A stretch of 54,770 nucleotides of DNA from the NCBI GenBank assembly GCA_017441705.1, contig JAFRWU010000093.1, positions 1 to 54,770 of the forward strand, in the 5' to 3' direction. Below the pieces are notes generated by a model. The model was not told the origin of the DNA, made no database searches, and saw only the letters and a list, made by a program, of their open reading frames with translations. Numbering within the stretch: position 1 is the first letter of the stretch; every line of letters starts with the position of its first letter. Source of the DNA: Clostridia bacterium (lineage in GTDB: Bacteria > Bacillota > Clostridia > Oscillospirales > QAMX01). The position numbers were made by a program, and so were the translations under genes. Shown here in pieces: positions 42,987 through 51,767 of the stretch.

Positions 42987-43916
42987 TCATCCCTCAAAAA
43001 AGCCGTGCAGAAGGTCCTCCATCGGACCTTCGTAGGCTGCTTCCGCCAGGAATTCGATCCCGTGCTGATTGCCCCAGGAATACGTGATGACCGTTCTCCC
43101 CAGGAATTCGCACATCTCCATATCGCTGTTGTTGACGTCCAGAGCCCGTTCGATCCGTTCCCGCTCATGCGGGGTCAGGAAGGGATTCGCGATCTTTTTG
43201 TCCTCTTCCGCGTCATACGCCAGAACCGGGTTCAGGGGACTGTATTCCCACTCTTTCAAATCGCGGCTGCGGGCGATCGAGGTCACGTATTTTTCCGTCG
43301 GGCATGCCTCCAGGTACAGGACGTAATAGTACGGGTCGTCCGGAAGCGTATAGAGGGCGGGGCCGCCGGCGTATCGATCCTTCTGGAAGGCGTAGTCGTC
43401 CGGAAGGAGCGTCCAGTGGATCATATCCGTCGATTCGGCAAACCGGAAGGTAAAGGGTACGAAGCTCGCCGTTTCGATGAGAAGGACGTATTTCCCGTCC
43501 TTTTTCGCGACGCCGGTGTTGAAGCATTCGAGGCCGGGGAAGGAAACGGGAAATGCTTCCCAGGTTTCCAGATCCTTCGAGCGGAACACGGTCAGGGCGT
43601 CCCCCGCCCATCTTTCCTTCACGCCGATCACGTACATCTCCCCGCTGTCGGAAAAGGCGCTCCCCAGATGATGATCGAAGCCGAAAGGCGCCGTAAGCGC
43701 GTTGGAATAAAGATCCCGAAAGCGGAAGTGGGATCGTTCCGACGGATTCGCCTCGTTCCGGGAGGCGGGGCGGACATACTCGAAGCGGTACAGCTTCCCG
43801 CCGAAGACGACCGGCGTGGTTTCCACCATGTCGCACTGGACGGTGCCGAGCTTGCGGATCGCGGGCTTTTTCGGCGCGCGCTTCCCGTAATGCGGATTTT
43901 CCGTGATGGCTTTCAC
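42987..43916 (-). CDS. glycoside hydrolase-like beta-propeller protein (GH43/GH32 clan-like)
   Basis: This 309-residue protein appears to be a five-bladed beta propeller. Blade repeats are visible: TVFRSKDLETWEAFP, FAESTDMIHWTLLP and IARSRDLKEWEYSP. The catalytic acids cannot be fixed by eye; Asp in QCDMVETTPVVFGGKLYRFEYV and Glu near NNSDMEMCEFLG are candidates. It lacks a signal peptide. The start chosen is a GTG at 43916 after GAAAGAAGGGAAGACA; an in-frame TTG at 43958 would overlap the previous gene. It follows the DUF4097 gene by 28 bases and may share its transcript. Confidence 0.75.
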   Translation of the reverse strand: MKAITENPHYGKRAPKKPAIRKLGTVQCDMVETTPVVFGGKLYRFEYVRPASRNEANPSERSHFRFRDLYSNALTAPFGFDHHLGSAFSDSGEMYVIGVKERWAGDALTVFRSKDLETWEAFPVSFPGLECFNTGVAKKDGKYVLLIETASFVPFTFRFAESTDMIHWTLLPDDYAFQKDRYAGGPALYTLPDDPYYYVLYLEACPTEKYVTSIARSRDLKEWEYSPLNPVLAYDAEEDKKIANPFLTPHERERIERALDVNNSDMEMCEFLGRTVITYSWGNQHGIEFLAEAAYEGPMEDLLHGFFEG

Positions 43917-43944
43917 TGTCTTCCCTTCTTTCCGGCGAATCGGC

Positions 43945-44904
43945 TCAGGATCCGGCAATATCGATCCGGATATCGCCGGTCGAAGTCTTGATCCTGCACG
44001 TCCCGCCTGCCGTCGTATGCGGTACCCGGATCGAACCGGTGTCTGTCTGTACCTGAAAAACCTTGGCGGAATTGATCGAACCGGTCACGTCTCCCGTCGT
44101 GGTCCTCACCGTGATCTCCCCGGCGTCGCAGTTTTCAAAGCTCACGTCGCCCGTTCTTCTGGCAAGGGAAAAGCTTTCGGACGCCGTCACGTTTTTCAGC
44201 ACGATATCGCCGGTGCTTCCCTCGGAGACAAGCTTCCGGCACACAAGATCTGTCATCTGCGTTTTCCCGGTGACGACAGACGCAGAAACCGTTTCCCTGC
44301 ATTCGATCTCTCCGGCATAGATCCTTCCCGAGGAAACCGAAAGCTCGATATTCCCGGCCGAGGCGTTATGGATCCGGATCCCGCCGGTGCTCGTTCCGAT
44401 CCGGATCGTCCCCTCCGCCGACGCGCTGCAGGTGACGCCGCCCGTCGCGGTCTTGACGTCGATGCTTCCGAAGGAGAACGCGCCGGGGATCTGAATGTCG
44501 CCGGTACCGTTCACGATTGCCAGCGATTCATAGCGGGCGCGCGGAAGATAGACCGTCATCGCCTGGGAATTGGAAAAGAGGACCAAGCGGTCGCTCCATT
44601 CCCGTTCGTCGTTTCTTGCGATCTTCAGCGTCCCGTTTTCGACAGAGACGCGGTGTCCGACTTTTTCCGGCTCCGTGCAGACCACGCGGCACGCGCCGTC
44701 TTCCGACAGCCGGAAATCGATATCGGTTTCGTCCGTATCGATCTCAACGCGGTCAAACGCTTCGCCGGGGGTATAGGTGTTCGTCTCGTATTCCGCCGCG
44801 CCGAGTTTTGCGAAATCAAAACCGACCGACGCGGCCGCGCCGATCAGGAGCGCGAGCCCCGCAAAGACGAGGACGGCGCCGGCGATGAGAAAGCCCTTTT
44901 TCAT
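43945..44904 (-). CDS. DUF4097 family beta-strand repeat protein
   Basis: This is a 319-residue protein with an N-terminal transmembrane anchor (MKKGFLIAGAVLVFAGLALL) and a long right-handed beta-helix-like repeat, with many TGDI/TGGI steps spaced about 20-22 residues. This is the DUF4097 (LiaG-like) pattern, known in envelope-stress operons of Firmicutes. It follows DUF1700 with an ATGA overlap, so translation is coupled. It would face outside, anchored at its N-terminus. Confidence 0.9.
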   Translation of the reverse strand: MKKGFLIAGAVLVFAGLALLIGAAASVGFDFAKLGAAEYETNTYTPGEAFDRVEIDTDETDIDFRLSEDGACRVVCTEPEKVGHRVSVENGTLKIARNDEREWSDRLVLFSNSQAMTVYLPRARYESLAIVNGTGDIQIPGAFSFGSIDVKTATGGVTCSASAEGTIRIGTSTGGIRIHNASAGNIELSVSSGRIYAGEIECRETVSASVVTGKTQMTDLVCRKLVSEGSTGDIVLKNVTASESFSLARRTGDVSFENCDAGEITVRTTTGDVTGSINSAKVFQVQTDTGSIRVPHTTAGGTCRIKTSTGDIRIDIAGS

Positions 44905-45503
44905 GCCTCATTCTCCTTTCTGATAAACCGTTTTTTGACGCCGAGCAGGATCTTCTTCGTCAGGCGGGCCAGTCCCTTCGTCGCCGCGACGCATCCGAGG
45001 AAGAGGAATACCGAAAGACCCGCGAGGAGCAGTCCCGCGCCGAGCGCGGCGAGCCCCGGAACGAGAGCGCCTTTGATCCAGAAGACGACCGCGGCGGCGA
45101 TCCCGCCGAGAGCCGCCGCCCAGAAGGAGATCTCGACGGCCCACAGAGAAAGGATCAGCGACCAGAGCACGACGTACAGCGAGAGGATCACGGCTCCGGC
45201 GGCGATCAGAAGCGGGAACCACACCGGGAAGCCGAGGACGATCAGAACGATCTCCCAGGCGCGCAGGGTCCTTTTCGGTTTGATCCTTTCCCGGACGAGC
45301 TTTGTCAGGGGGATCTCCGATACGATCTGCGCCGCGACCCGGTCCACGGGACCGACCCCGGCGACCGCCTCTTCCTCCGCAAGGCCTTCCTCCATGCGGT
45401 CGTCGATCATTTCACCGTAAAAGGCCAGACGTTCCTCGACCTCGTCCTGCGGCAGACCCGCAAGACCCGTTTTCAGTCCGGCCAGAAACTCCGCTTTGTT
45501 CAT
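44901..45503 (-). CDS. DUF1700 family membrane protein
   Basis: This is a 200-residue protein. An N-terminal soluble part (MNKAEFLAGLKTGLAGLPQDEVEERLAFYGEMIDDRMEEGLAEEEAVAGVG) is the typical HAAS/DUF1700 signature, followed by about four transmembrane segments. The ATG at 45503 overlaps the padR stop as ATGA; a longer upstream in-frame extension lies inside padR in another frame and is not a start. Family partners sit with PadR regulators and DUF4097 proteins; role unknown. Confidence 0.9.
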   Translation of the reverse strand: MNKAEFLAGLKTGLAGLPQDEVEERLAFYGEMIDDRMEEGLAEEEAVAGVGPVDRVAAQIVSEIPLTKLVRERIKPKRTLRAWEIVLIVLGFPVWFPLLIAAGAVILSLYVVLWSLILSLWAVEISFWAAALGGIAAAVVFWIKGALVPGLAALGAGLLLAGLSVFLFLGCVAATKGLARLTKKILLGVKKRFIRKENEA

Positions 45504-45814
45504 GACTCGCCCTCCTTGATCACAAACTGATAGATCGCGTCGACTTCTTTCCACTCGTCTTTGAATTCTTCGATGCGCCGTATCCCGTCTTCGGTAATAT
45601 GGTAGTATTTGCGCAGCCGCCCGTCGTGCTCGACCGTCCGCACCGTCAGCATTTTCGCATTTTCCAGCCGCTTCAGGATGGTATACAGCGTCGATTCCGA
45701 AAGCTCGACGTAGGGTTTGACGTCTTTGATGATTTTGTAGCCGTATGAGTCCTCGCTTCGCATGGCGGCGAGCACGCATACGTCCAGGAGTCCGCGTTTC
45801 AACTGAATATCCAT
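45500..45814 (-). CDS. PadR family transcriptional regulator
   Basis: This 104-residue winged-helix repressor begins MDIQLKRGLLDVCVLAAMRSEDSYGYKIIK and has the HTH/wing segment LSESTLYTILKRLENAKMLTVRTVEHDGRLRKYYHIT, characteristic of the short PadR-s1 subfamily. These regulators often repress their own operon and respond to envelope stress or small molecules. AGGGGAGGTATGGC precedes the ATG. A 23 bp inverted repeat overlapping the promoter is the likely binding site. Confidence 0.94.
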   Translation of the reverse strand: MDIQLKRGLLDVCVLAAMRSEDSYGYKIIKDVKPYVELSESTLYTILKRLENAKMLTVRTVEHDGRLRKYYHITEDGIRRIEEFKDEWKEVDAIYQFVIKEGES

Positions 45815-45833
45815 GCCATACCTCCCCTTGCGT

Positions 45834-45867
45834 AATACATCGTATCACGAAGTATTGATTTTGTCAA
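45834..45867 (-). promoter_or_regulatory. padR operon promoter with inverted-repeat operator
   Basis: On the minus strand TTGACA (45862-45867), 17 bp, TACGAT (45839-45844). The 23 bp inverted repeat AATAC-T-TCGT-GAT-ACGA-T-GTATT (45834-45856) covers the -10 box, placing a dimeric repressor where it blocks RNA polymerase. Autorepression by PadR is inferred. Confidence 0.7.
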
Positions 45868-46046
45868 GTACCGATGCAAAGTTTTTTCAGAAAAAAACGC
45901 CGGGCGGACAGGGCGGCGTTCATAAAGCAGCAAGGCAAAAAACGGGCGGCGCCGCAGGCGGGCCGGGAAAAGGGCTCCCGGCCATGATGGGATCGCGATC
46001 AGGAGTCCTGAATCGAGCAAACGCGCCTCTTTTCCAGGTAAACGGC

Positions 46047-46080
46047 AAGCCGGGGACAGTATCCAAACTGTCCCCGGCTT
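46047..46080 (-). terminator. strong hairpin after the P-loop/GNAT gene
   Basis: A 14 bp perfect stem AAGCCGGGGACAGT / ACTGTCCCCGGCTT with the loop ATCCAA lies 16 bases after the stop at 46097. No T run follows on either strand. The rest of the 282-base gap (45815-46046) holds the padR promoter and nothing else recognised. Confidence 0.55.
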
Positions 46081-46096
46081 GATGCGAGTCCCGTTA

Positions 46097-47194
46097 TCAT
46101 AGGATCTTTTCATACAGATGATCGTCCCGACCGCCGTAATTCGTGATATCCTTTACGTAAGAGTATCCGTACCGTTCATAAAGACCTGCGTGATTGGACG
46201 GAATGAAGCTTTTCCTGAATCCGAGCTTTCTTAAGTATTCATTCGCGCAATCGATCAGCTTACCGCCGACTCTGAATCCCCTGTACTCTTCGCTTACAAA
46301 CAGGCTGGATACCCAGGGTGTAATCCCGGGAAGCGGGTAATAGTCTTCTTTCATAACCGAAGCCATTCCGATTATCCTGCCCTCAGCCTTTGCCGCAAAC
46401 ATCGTTTCCCAATCGGTGAACTCCCAGTTCTTTACAAGTCCTGCCATGTGTTCCTTAACCTCTGCCCATGAACAATTCTCAAGAAAGCTCAGAAGCTCGT
46501 CCGCAAGTTCACTCCCTTTTTCAACCTTTTGAATTGAAAAATCATTCAAAAGACGCCATCCGAAGTGCTTCTCAACCAGCAAAGCCGTATCTTCTGCGCT
46601 TCGCGTGTCGTCACGCTCGACCCAAAAGTAATCGCTGCTTTTCATGGAATCATAGGCATCCGCATTGATCTCTGTGAGCGTCTGCTCGCAGGTTGCCCTG
46701 GCTTTTTCGTAGTTGGCTGCCGAATGAATATAATCACGGAACGGCTGATGATCCGGGCGGCTGCAATAAGCATCCACAATGTTTTCCGGCTTGTAAATCA
46801 TGAAGGCAATTCTTTCGGGGTCAGTAATCCTGTCCGCTTCCTCCACCGTAATAAAAAGGTCGCACAATACAACCCGGTCCTTTGAAAGCTTAATCAAATC
46901 CAGCAATACGAAATCAAGCTGTTCGGTTTTGTTTCCAAGAAGCCACTTCTTGTATTCCTCGACACTTCTTCCGAAGAACGCATCCGCATCCTTGAATAGC
47001 GTATTCATGGCGGGCTGATGTTCCCTGTCGGACAGAAGCCGGTGAATCGTAAACTGCTCATCGATATCGTATACGGGGATTCCGTACTTTGCGCCGAGCG
47101 CTTTTGTCACCGTGGTTTTGCCGCCGCACGCCGTACCTGAAATAAAATAGACGTTGCGCAAATACTCTTTGATTACGTTGTCTTGAAATATCAT
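46097..47194 (-). CDS. P-loop kinase-like domain fused to GNAT acetyltransferase
   Basis: This is a 365-residue two-domain cytosolic protein. The N-terminal part has a Walker A (FISGTACGGKTTVTKALG) like small AAA/nucleotide kinases, and a Walker-B-like VVLCDLFIT. The C-terminal part (about 230-365) is a GNAT domain with the acetyl-CoA binding loop SSLFVSEEYRGFRVGGKLI and NHAGLYERYGYSYVKD. The ATG at 47194 follows AGAAGGATACT. Base composition is visibly more AT-rich than its neighbours, suggesting acquisition. No substrate can be named. Confidence 0.8.
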   Translation of the reverse strand: MIFQDNVIKEYLRNVYFISGTACGGKTTVTKALGAKYGIPVYDIDEQFTIHRLLSDREHQPAMNTLFKDADAFFGRSVEEYKKWLLGNKTEQLDFVLLDLIKLSKDRVVLCDLFITVEEADRITDPERIAFMIYKPENIVDAYCSRPDHQPFRDYIHSAANYEKARATCEQTLTEINADAYDSMKSSDYFWVERDDTRSAEDTALLVEKHFGWRLLNDFSIQKVEKGSELADELLSFLENCSWAEVKEHMAGLVKNWEFTDWETMFAAKAEGRIIGMASVMKEDYYPLPGITPWVSSLFVSEEYRGFRVGGKLIDCANEYLRKLGFRKSFIPSNHAGLYERYGYSYVKDITNYGGRDDHLYEKIL

Positions 47195-47344
47195 AGTATC
47201 CTTCTCTTTGACTTCGAATGCTTTTCCCGCAGCGATACAAAGCATAAAACGATTTCTGAGGACGTTTCGCCCCGGGACTTGTCTGCCGTTTTCTTTCCTC
47301 CTGGATCGAGCTCGGCAGATATACCCCGGCGTTTCCTTTTGCGG

Positions 47345-47833
47345 TCAGTAATCAAATTCTATGCCGTTCACGTCTACGGTGGTCCGAAGGACCTCGTCCT
47401 TATACGGTTTCCGGATCTCGATCATGTTCAGGACCGTGTATCCCTTGGATCGGAGAAAGGCGATCATCGCCTCGTTTGTCGGGTGCACGAAATTGAACAC
47501 CGTCTCCTCTCCCATCGCGTGCGCAAGCTCTTCGGCCCTGCCGAAAAGAAGAGAAGCCGCCCCTTTGCGCCGGTATTCGCTCTTCACGAAGAGATGCTCG
47601 ACCCACAGGCAGGATCCGTCGATCCGGCAGACGATATAGCCGACCGGGATCCCGTCCTCCTCCGCAGCGAAGACGGGATATCCGGCGGAGAGAAAATCAC
47701 GGAGCTCCTCCTTCGCCGCTTCCCGGTCGGGCTCCGACCGGATCCCCTTCAAAGAAAGGAGCGTCACGCGGAAATCGGCGACCAGCGGCGCGACGCTTCC
47801 CGCGGACTCTTCGTCGATGCGAACGATCTTCAT
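47345..47833 (-). CDS. GNAT family N-acetyltransferase
   Basis: This 162-residue acetyltransferase has the acetyl-CoA binding motif LFVKSEYRRKGAASLLFGRAEELA and the C-terminal strand VHPTNEAMIAFLRSKGYTVLNMIEI. GAGGGCGGCCGG precedes the ATG, 10 bases after the stop of the GH28-like gene, so it belongs to the GH2-GH28 operon. The substrate is unknown; an acetylated amino sugar would fit the neighbours but is speculation. Confidence 0.88.
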   Translation of the reverse strand: MKIVRIDEESAGSVAPLVADFRVTLLSLKGIRSEPDREAAKEELRDFLSAGYPVFAAEEDGIPVGYIVCRIDGSCLWVEHLFVKSEYRRKGAASLLFGRAEELAHAMGEETVFNFVHPTNEAMIAFLRSKGYTVLNMIEIRKPYKDEVLRTTVDVNGIEFDY

Positions 47834-47843
47834 CCGGCCGCCC

Positions 47844-49115
47844 TCATTTCTGCGCCTGCACCAGGCCGGAGGTAACCACGTTTTCCATCCCGTTTTCCCG
47901 CACCACGCGAAGGACGGGCGCCTCCGGGTTCCGGTTCACCACGTTGGAGATGACCGAATCCTTCAGGAATCCCGCGAGCGTGATCGCCGTGCTGCTGTTC
48001 GCGATCACGTTGGAAATCGTGATCCCCGCCATGCTTTCGGGATGGTTGGCGCCGTAACCGCCTCCGTCGCCGAGGAGCAGAGTCCCCCCGTTCGGATGGC
48101 CTGCGGGGCGGGAATCGATCAGCCCGTCGATCACCACGTTATAGATCCGCGTGTTGGCGGGCAGAAGACACAGGAGCCAGCAGAGGTAGGAAAAGGCGGT
48201 CACGTTGCGGATGATGATGTCGTGGATGTCCCTTTCCCTTTTCGTCCAGTCGTTCGGCATCACGTGGGTCGAGCGAAGCGATCCGCCGGGCCGGTATGTC
48301 TCCCGGTCCGGGACGATGGCGGTCAGGGCGATCACGTCGTCTCCGGTCTCGCCCGTGATATCGGAGATCAGAATGTGATGACATCCGTTCCGGATATCGA
48401 TCCCGTCCTGATTCTCCATGTTCATCAGCATCCCGTCGATCTCCTTGGACATGCGGGCGTCAAAATCGATCCTTTCGATCCTGCCGTACGAACAGGCCTC
48501 CAGCGAGATGCCCCAGCCGTGGGATTCCACGATCCGGAGGTTTTCGATGGAAAAATCCCGGGCATTGGCAAAGAGAATGCCGATCCCCCGCCAGTCCCCG
48601 AACTGGGATTCGCCGGGCTTTCCGGCGTCTGTCCCGAAGGAGTGGTTGTGGATATCCCAGAAGTCCAGCTTTCCGGTCTTTTTCCTGTCCTCCGGCACCC
48701 AGTCCGCGTCGATGGCGACGATATCCTCCGGACGGTGCGGGCAGGGATCGTGGAGACGCTTGGAGCTGTCCCCGCGCGCGCGGGGACGATCTGCTCCTTC
48801 CAGGACGGGAGTTCCCTCTCCCCGGATGTGGACGTTCCGGATCGGCGCAGGATCGGGGAATCCGAAGCCGCAGTTCGCGGTGCGGAAGAAATTGTCCCGG
48901 CACCGGTCGGAAAGCTTGATCCTGCAGTTTTGAAGCACGATCGTGGTGTTTTCGGGGATCAGAACGGCGCGGTCGATGAGCCACGTCGTCCGTTCCGGCT
49001 CGTCGGCCGACACGCGGGGCGGGACGACCACGACGCCGTCCGGAGTACGGCTCCGGATGGCAAGCTCCAGGGTCTCGCTGTCGGTCGCGCCGTGAAAATC
49101 GTTGGCGTTTACCAT
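47844..49115 (-). CDS. GH28-like / right-handed beta-helix glycan hydrolase
   Basis: This 423-residue cytosolic protein has a right-handed beta helix. The stretch NQDGIDIRNGCHHILISDITGETGDDVIALT matches the polygalacturonase-type NxDGxD and GDD acidic residues that catalyse pectin cleavage. There is no signal peptide, unlike most GH28 enzymes. AAAGGAGATCCCCTT precedes the ATG. It is the second gene of an operon after GH2, 19 bases downstream. The exact substrate (pectin, host glycan) is not certain. Confidence 0.82.
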   Translation of the reverse strand: MVNANDFHGATDSETLELAIRSRTPDGVVVVPPRVSADEPERTTWLIDRAVLIPENTTIVLQNCRIKLSDRCRDNFFRTANCGFGFPDPAPIRNVHIRGEGTPVLEGADRPRARGDSSKRLHDPCPHRPEDIVAIDADWVPEDRKKTGKLDFWDIHNHSFGTDAGKPGESQFGDWRGIGILFANARDFSIENLRIVESHGWGISLEACSYGRIERIDFDARMSKEIDGMLMNMENQDGIDIRNGCHHILISDITGETGDDVIALTAIVPDRETYRPGGSLRSTHVMPNDWTKRERDIHDIIIRNVTAFSYLCWLLCLLPANTRIYNVVIDGLIDSRPAGHPNGGTLLLGDGGGYGANHPESMAGITISNVIANSSTAITLAGFLKDSVISNVVNRNPEAPVLRVVRENGMENVVTSGLVQAQK

Positions 49116-49134
49116 AAGGGGATCTCCTTTCCGT

Positions 49135-51435
49135 TCACATCTGCAGTTCGATGTCGAGGAACGCCGCGGCGAGGCCGGGCGCTCTCGCGGTCACGGTCAT
49201 GGTCCCCGGTTCTTTCCCGACCCTGACGCAGATCGCCGCTCTGCCCGCCCGCATCCGGCGCACCGGGCTTTGGACGGGGGTATGATCGCACATATCCGAT
49301 CCGGTCCCGAGGATCCTTCCGAGATGATTGACCTCGAAGCTGATTTCCGGCGATGCGTCCGGCACCTCGCGGCCTTCCGCATCCAGACAGACGCAGGTCA
49401 GAAGGGCTACGTCGCGGCCGTCCGCCCGGTTCCCCGCGCTGTTTACGAGAAGCTTCAGCGCCGCCGCGGGACCGGTGGTCTCCTGAATATCCTCGGCCGC
49501 CATTTCTCCCCCGATACGGCCGACGGCCGAAAGCGTCCCGGCTTCATACGGGACCGTCCATTCCTCATGCACGTAAGGCGTAAGCCGCCTGCGGCCCAGG
49601 CTCCTCCCGTTGAGGAAGAGCTCCGCCTCCTCGCAGTTGGAATAGATCCACACAGGGATCGGCCTTCCCTCTGCGCCCCGGTGATTCCAGTGCGGCAGGA
49701 GATGGATCATGGGCTTTTCCGACCAATGAGACTGATTCTGATAGAAGGCGTCCTTCTTTTCCAGATACAGATCGATCGCACCGGATACCGAGCACAGACG
49801 CGGCCAGGTGCCTTCGCCCCGATGCTCCACGCCGTCCCACTGGAACGCGCCGGCGACCCATGGCCTTGCCTTGAGGAACCGCCAGGTTTTTTCCCTGCCC
49901 AGGAAGGATTTGCTGGAATCGTGATCGTACGCGGAAAGGCGCCCGTATTCCGGCGCGTTGTCCCCGTACCAGCCGCGGACGGTACCCGTCGCGCAGACCT
50001 CTCCCGCAAGGATCGGCTTCCCCGGGTATTTTTCGTGCAGCTTGTCGTAAGCGTCCAGGTTGTAATTGACGGCGATCACGTCGACGAGCTCCTCCACCGG
50101 CGCGTCCGCCGGGTCGTGGCAGACCACCGTGGTGACGGGACGGGTGGGGTCGAGCTGGCGGATCCGGGTGAAAAGCCGCCGGGCGATCCGGGCGCCCCGC
50201 GCTTCCGCATGGGTGGGTTCCTCGTTCCCCGCGGACCACAGAACGACCGAGGGGCGGTTTCTTTCGGTCCGGATCAGGGTCTCGAGCTGGCGCATGGCTT
50301 CGGGCTCGTCCGAATACCAGCGGTTTTCCGCCATCACCACGAAGCCCAGCTCGTCGTAGGCGTCCATCAGGTGGCGTGTATGGAGATAATGGGAGCAGCG
50401 CACCGCGTTCACGCCCATCTCCTTATAGAGCTGCGCCCGGCGGAAAGCGGCGCGGCGGGGCATCACCTTGCCGGTCAGGCCGTAATCCTGGTGCCCGTTT
50501 TCCCCCTGGATATAAAGGCGGCGTCCGTTCAGGAAAAAGCCCTCCCCGGTAAAGGCAAAGGTGCGGAAGCCGAAGCGGTCGGTCTGGCCGTCGATCAGCG
50601 TTCCGCCGTCGAAGACGCGCGTTTCCACCGAATACAGGACGGGATCCTCCACGTCCCAGCGGCGGGGATGATCCGCAAAAGCCGCGAGAGCGAGCTTCTC
50701 CGTGCTCCAGGCAGGGACCCGCGTCTCTGTCGTTTCCAGAAACAGGCTCTTCCCGTCGGGGGCAAATCCCTCGCATTCGACGCGGAGAGCTCTTTCCTTC
50801 ACGTCGTCGTTCCGGATCTCCACGTCGATGGGGACGCGCCACTTTTCACCTCCGAGATGCTCCGGATGGATGAACACGCCGCCCCGGAGGACGTGCGCCT
50901 GATCGCCTTTCAGGAGCCAGACGTCGCGGTAAATGCCGCCGCCCTGATACCACCAGCCCTCATGGCTGGACGAGGAATCCGCATAGACGGCGATCACGTT
51001 ATCCTCGCCGAAGAAGACGAAGGAGCTGATATCCAGCTCGAAGGGGGTGTAGCCCGAGAAATTCCGGCCGGCAAGACACCCGTTGACGTAAACCTCCGCG
51101 TGCGTCGCCACCCCTTCGAAATAGAGGGCGATCCGCCTTCCCTCATCGGCGGCGTCCAGGGTAAAATGCCTGCGGTACCAGGCGTTGTGGTACCGGAAAT
51201 GCCCCTCCGACCAGCTCGCGTTGCTCTTTGCGGGAGTCTGGGTGATGATAAAGTCGTGGGGGATCTCCACGTCCTCCCAGGCAAGGCCTTCGGTATACGC
51301 CCGGGACGCGGGGCCCCATACCCGGCATTCGGTCTTCGCTTCCAGATACCGGATGATATCGGCGGGTTCGGGATACAGCGCCGGATCGTCGGCATGGTAT
51401 TTCCAGTTCTCTGTGAATAGGATCGTCTCTCTCAT
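49135..51435 (-). CDS. glycoside hydrolase family 2 (beta-galactosidase/beta-glucuronidase-like)
   Basis: This is a 766-residue cytosolic GH2 enzyme. Domains in order: N-terminal sugar-binding sandwich (HNAWYRRHFTLDAADEGRR), immunoglobulin-like domain, TIM barrel from about residue 290 (MGVNAVRCSHYLHTRHLMDAYDELGF) with acid/base Glu in SVVLWSAGNEEPTH and the nucleophile probably Glu in PILAGEVCATG, then a C-terminal sandwich that adds a GH2 C-terminal domain. CGGGAGGGCGAATCC precedes the ATG at 51435; a longer frame to 51573 runs through the promoter. It could act on beta-galactosides or beta-glucuronides. Confidence 0.93.
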   Translation of the reverse strand: MRETILFTENWKYHADDPALYPEPADIIRYLEAKTECRVWGPASRAYTEGLAWEDVEIPHDFIITQTPAKSNASWSEGHFRYHNAWYRRHFTLDAADEGRRIALYFEGVATHAEVYVNGCLAGRNFSGYTPFELDISSFVFFGEDNVIAVYADSSSSHEGWWYQGGGIYRDVWLLKGDQAHVLRGGVFIHPEHLGGEKWRVPIDVEIRNDDVKERALRVECEGFAPDGKSLFLETTETRVPAWSTEKLALAAFADHPRRWDVEDPVLYSVETRVFDGGTLIDGQTDRFGFRTFAFTGEGFFLNGRRLYIQGENGHQDYGLTGKVMPRRAAFRRAQLYKEMGVNAVRCSHYLHTRHLMDAYDELGFVVMAENRWYSDEPEAMRQLETLIRTERNRPSVVLWSAGNEEPTHAEARGARIARRLFTRIRQLDPTRPVTTVVCHDPADAPVEELVDVIAVNYNLDAYDKLHEKYPGKPILAGEVCATGTVRGWYGDNAPEYGRLSAYDHDSSKSFLGREKTWRFLKARPWVAGAFQWDGVEHRGEGTWPRLCSVSGAIDLYLEKKDAFYQNQSHWSEKPMIHLLPHWNHRGAEGRPIPVWIYSNCEEAELFLNGRSLGRRRLTPYVHEEWTVPYEAGTLSAVGRIGGEMAAEDIQETTGPAAALKLLVNSAGNRADGRDVALLTCVCLDAEGREVPDASPEISFEVNHLGRILGTGSDMCDHTPVQSPVRRMRAGRAAICVRVGKEPGTMTVTARAPGLAAAFLDIELQM

Positions 51436-51484
51436 GGATTCGCCCTCCCGGTCAAGGATCTTTCGGATGGTTTCCTTCTCTCTG

Positions 51485-51513
51485 ATTCTACCGCAAATGC
51501 GTCCGAAAAGCAA
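51485..51513 (-). promoter_or_regulatory. promoter of the GH2-GH28-GNAT operon
   Basis: On the minus strand TTGCTT (51508-51513), 17 bp, TAGAAT (51485-51490). Confidence 0.7.
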
Positions 51514-51637
51514 CCGTTCCGAGGGTCCGTCTCCGCCTTGCCGCGCATTTTCTTCAAAAACGGCGCCGCGCAAAAAGGACCGCGGGGCCGCGGCAAAACG
51601 CAGGATCCGCCTGGCTCCTTTTCGCAGGGACGAACGT

Positions 51638-51685
51638 GGGGCTGTGAAGAGGAGGGACGTATTCGCTCCTCCTCTTCACAGCCCC
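51638..51685 (-). repeat. 18 bp perfect inverted repeat after the GHL6 gene
   Basis: GGGGCTGTGAAGAGGAGG (51638-51655) and its exact complement (51668-51685) flank a 12-base loop. It is 83 bases downstream of the GHL6 stop. Neither strand has a T run. The rest of the 332-base gap (51436-51767) holds the GH2 promoter; nothing else was recognised. Confidence 0.75.
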
Positions 51686-51767
51686 ATATCTTTCACACCG
51701 TATGCCGAAACGATCCGCGCCCGGTCGGCTTTTCCCGCCGGATCCGGCGCCTTGACCGGTATACCGA

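Noticed and set aside
49102..51420. 772-codon open frame on the plus strand opposite the GH2 gene
   Set aside because: No recognisable motif or binding site, and the opposite strand encodes a complete GH2 enzyme.
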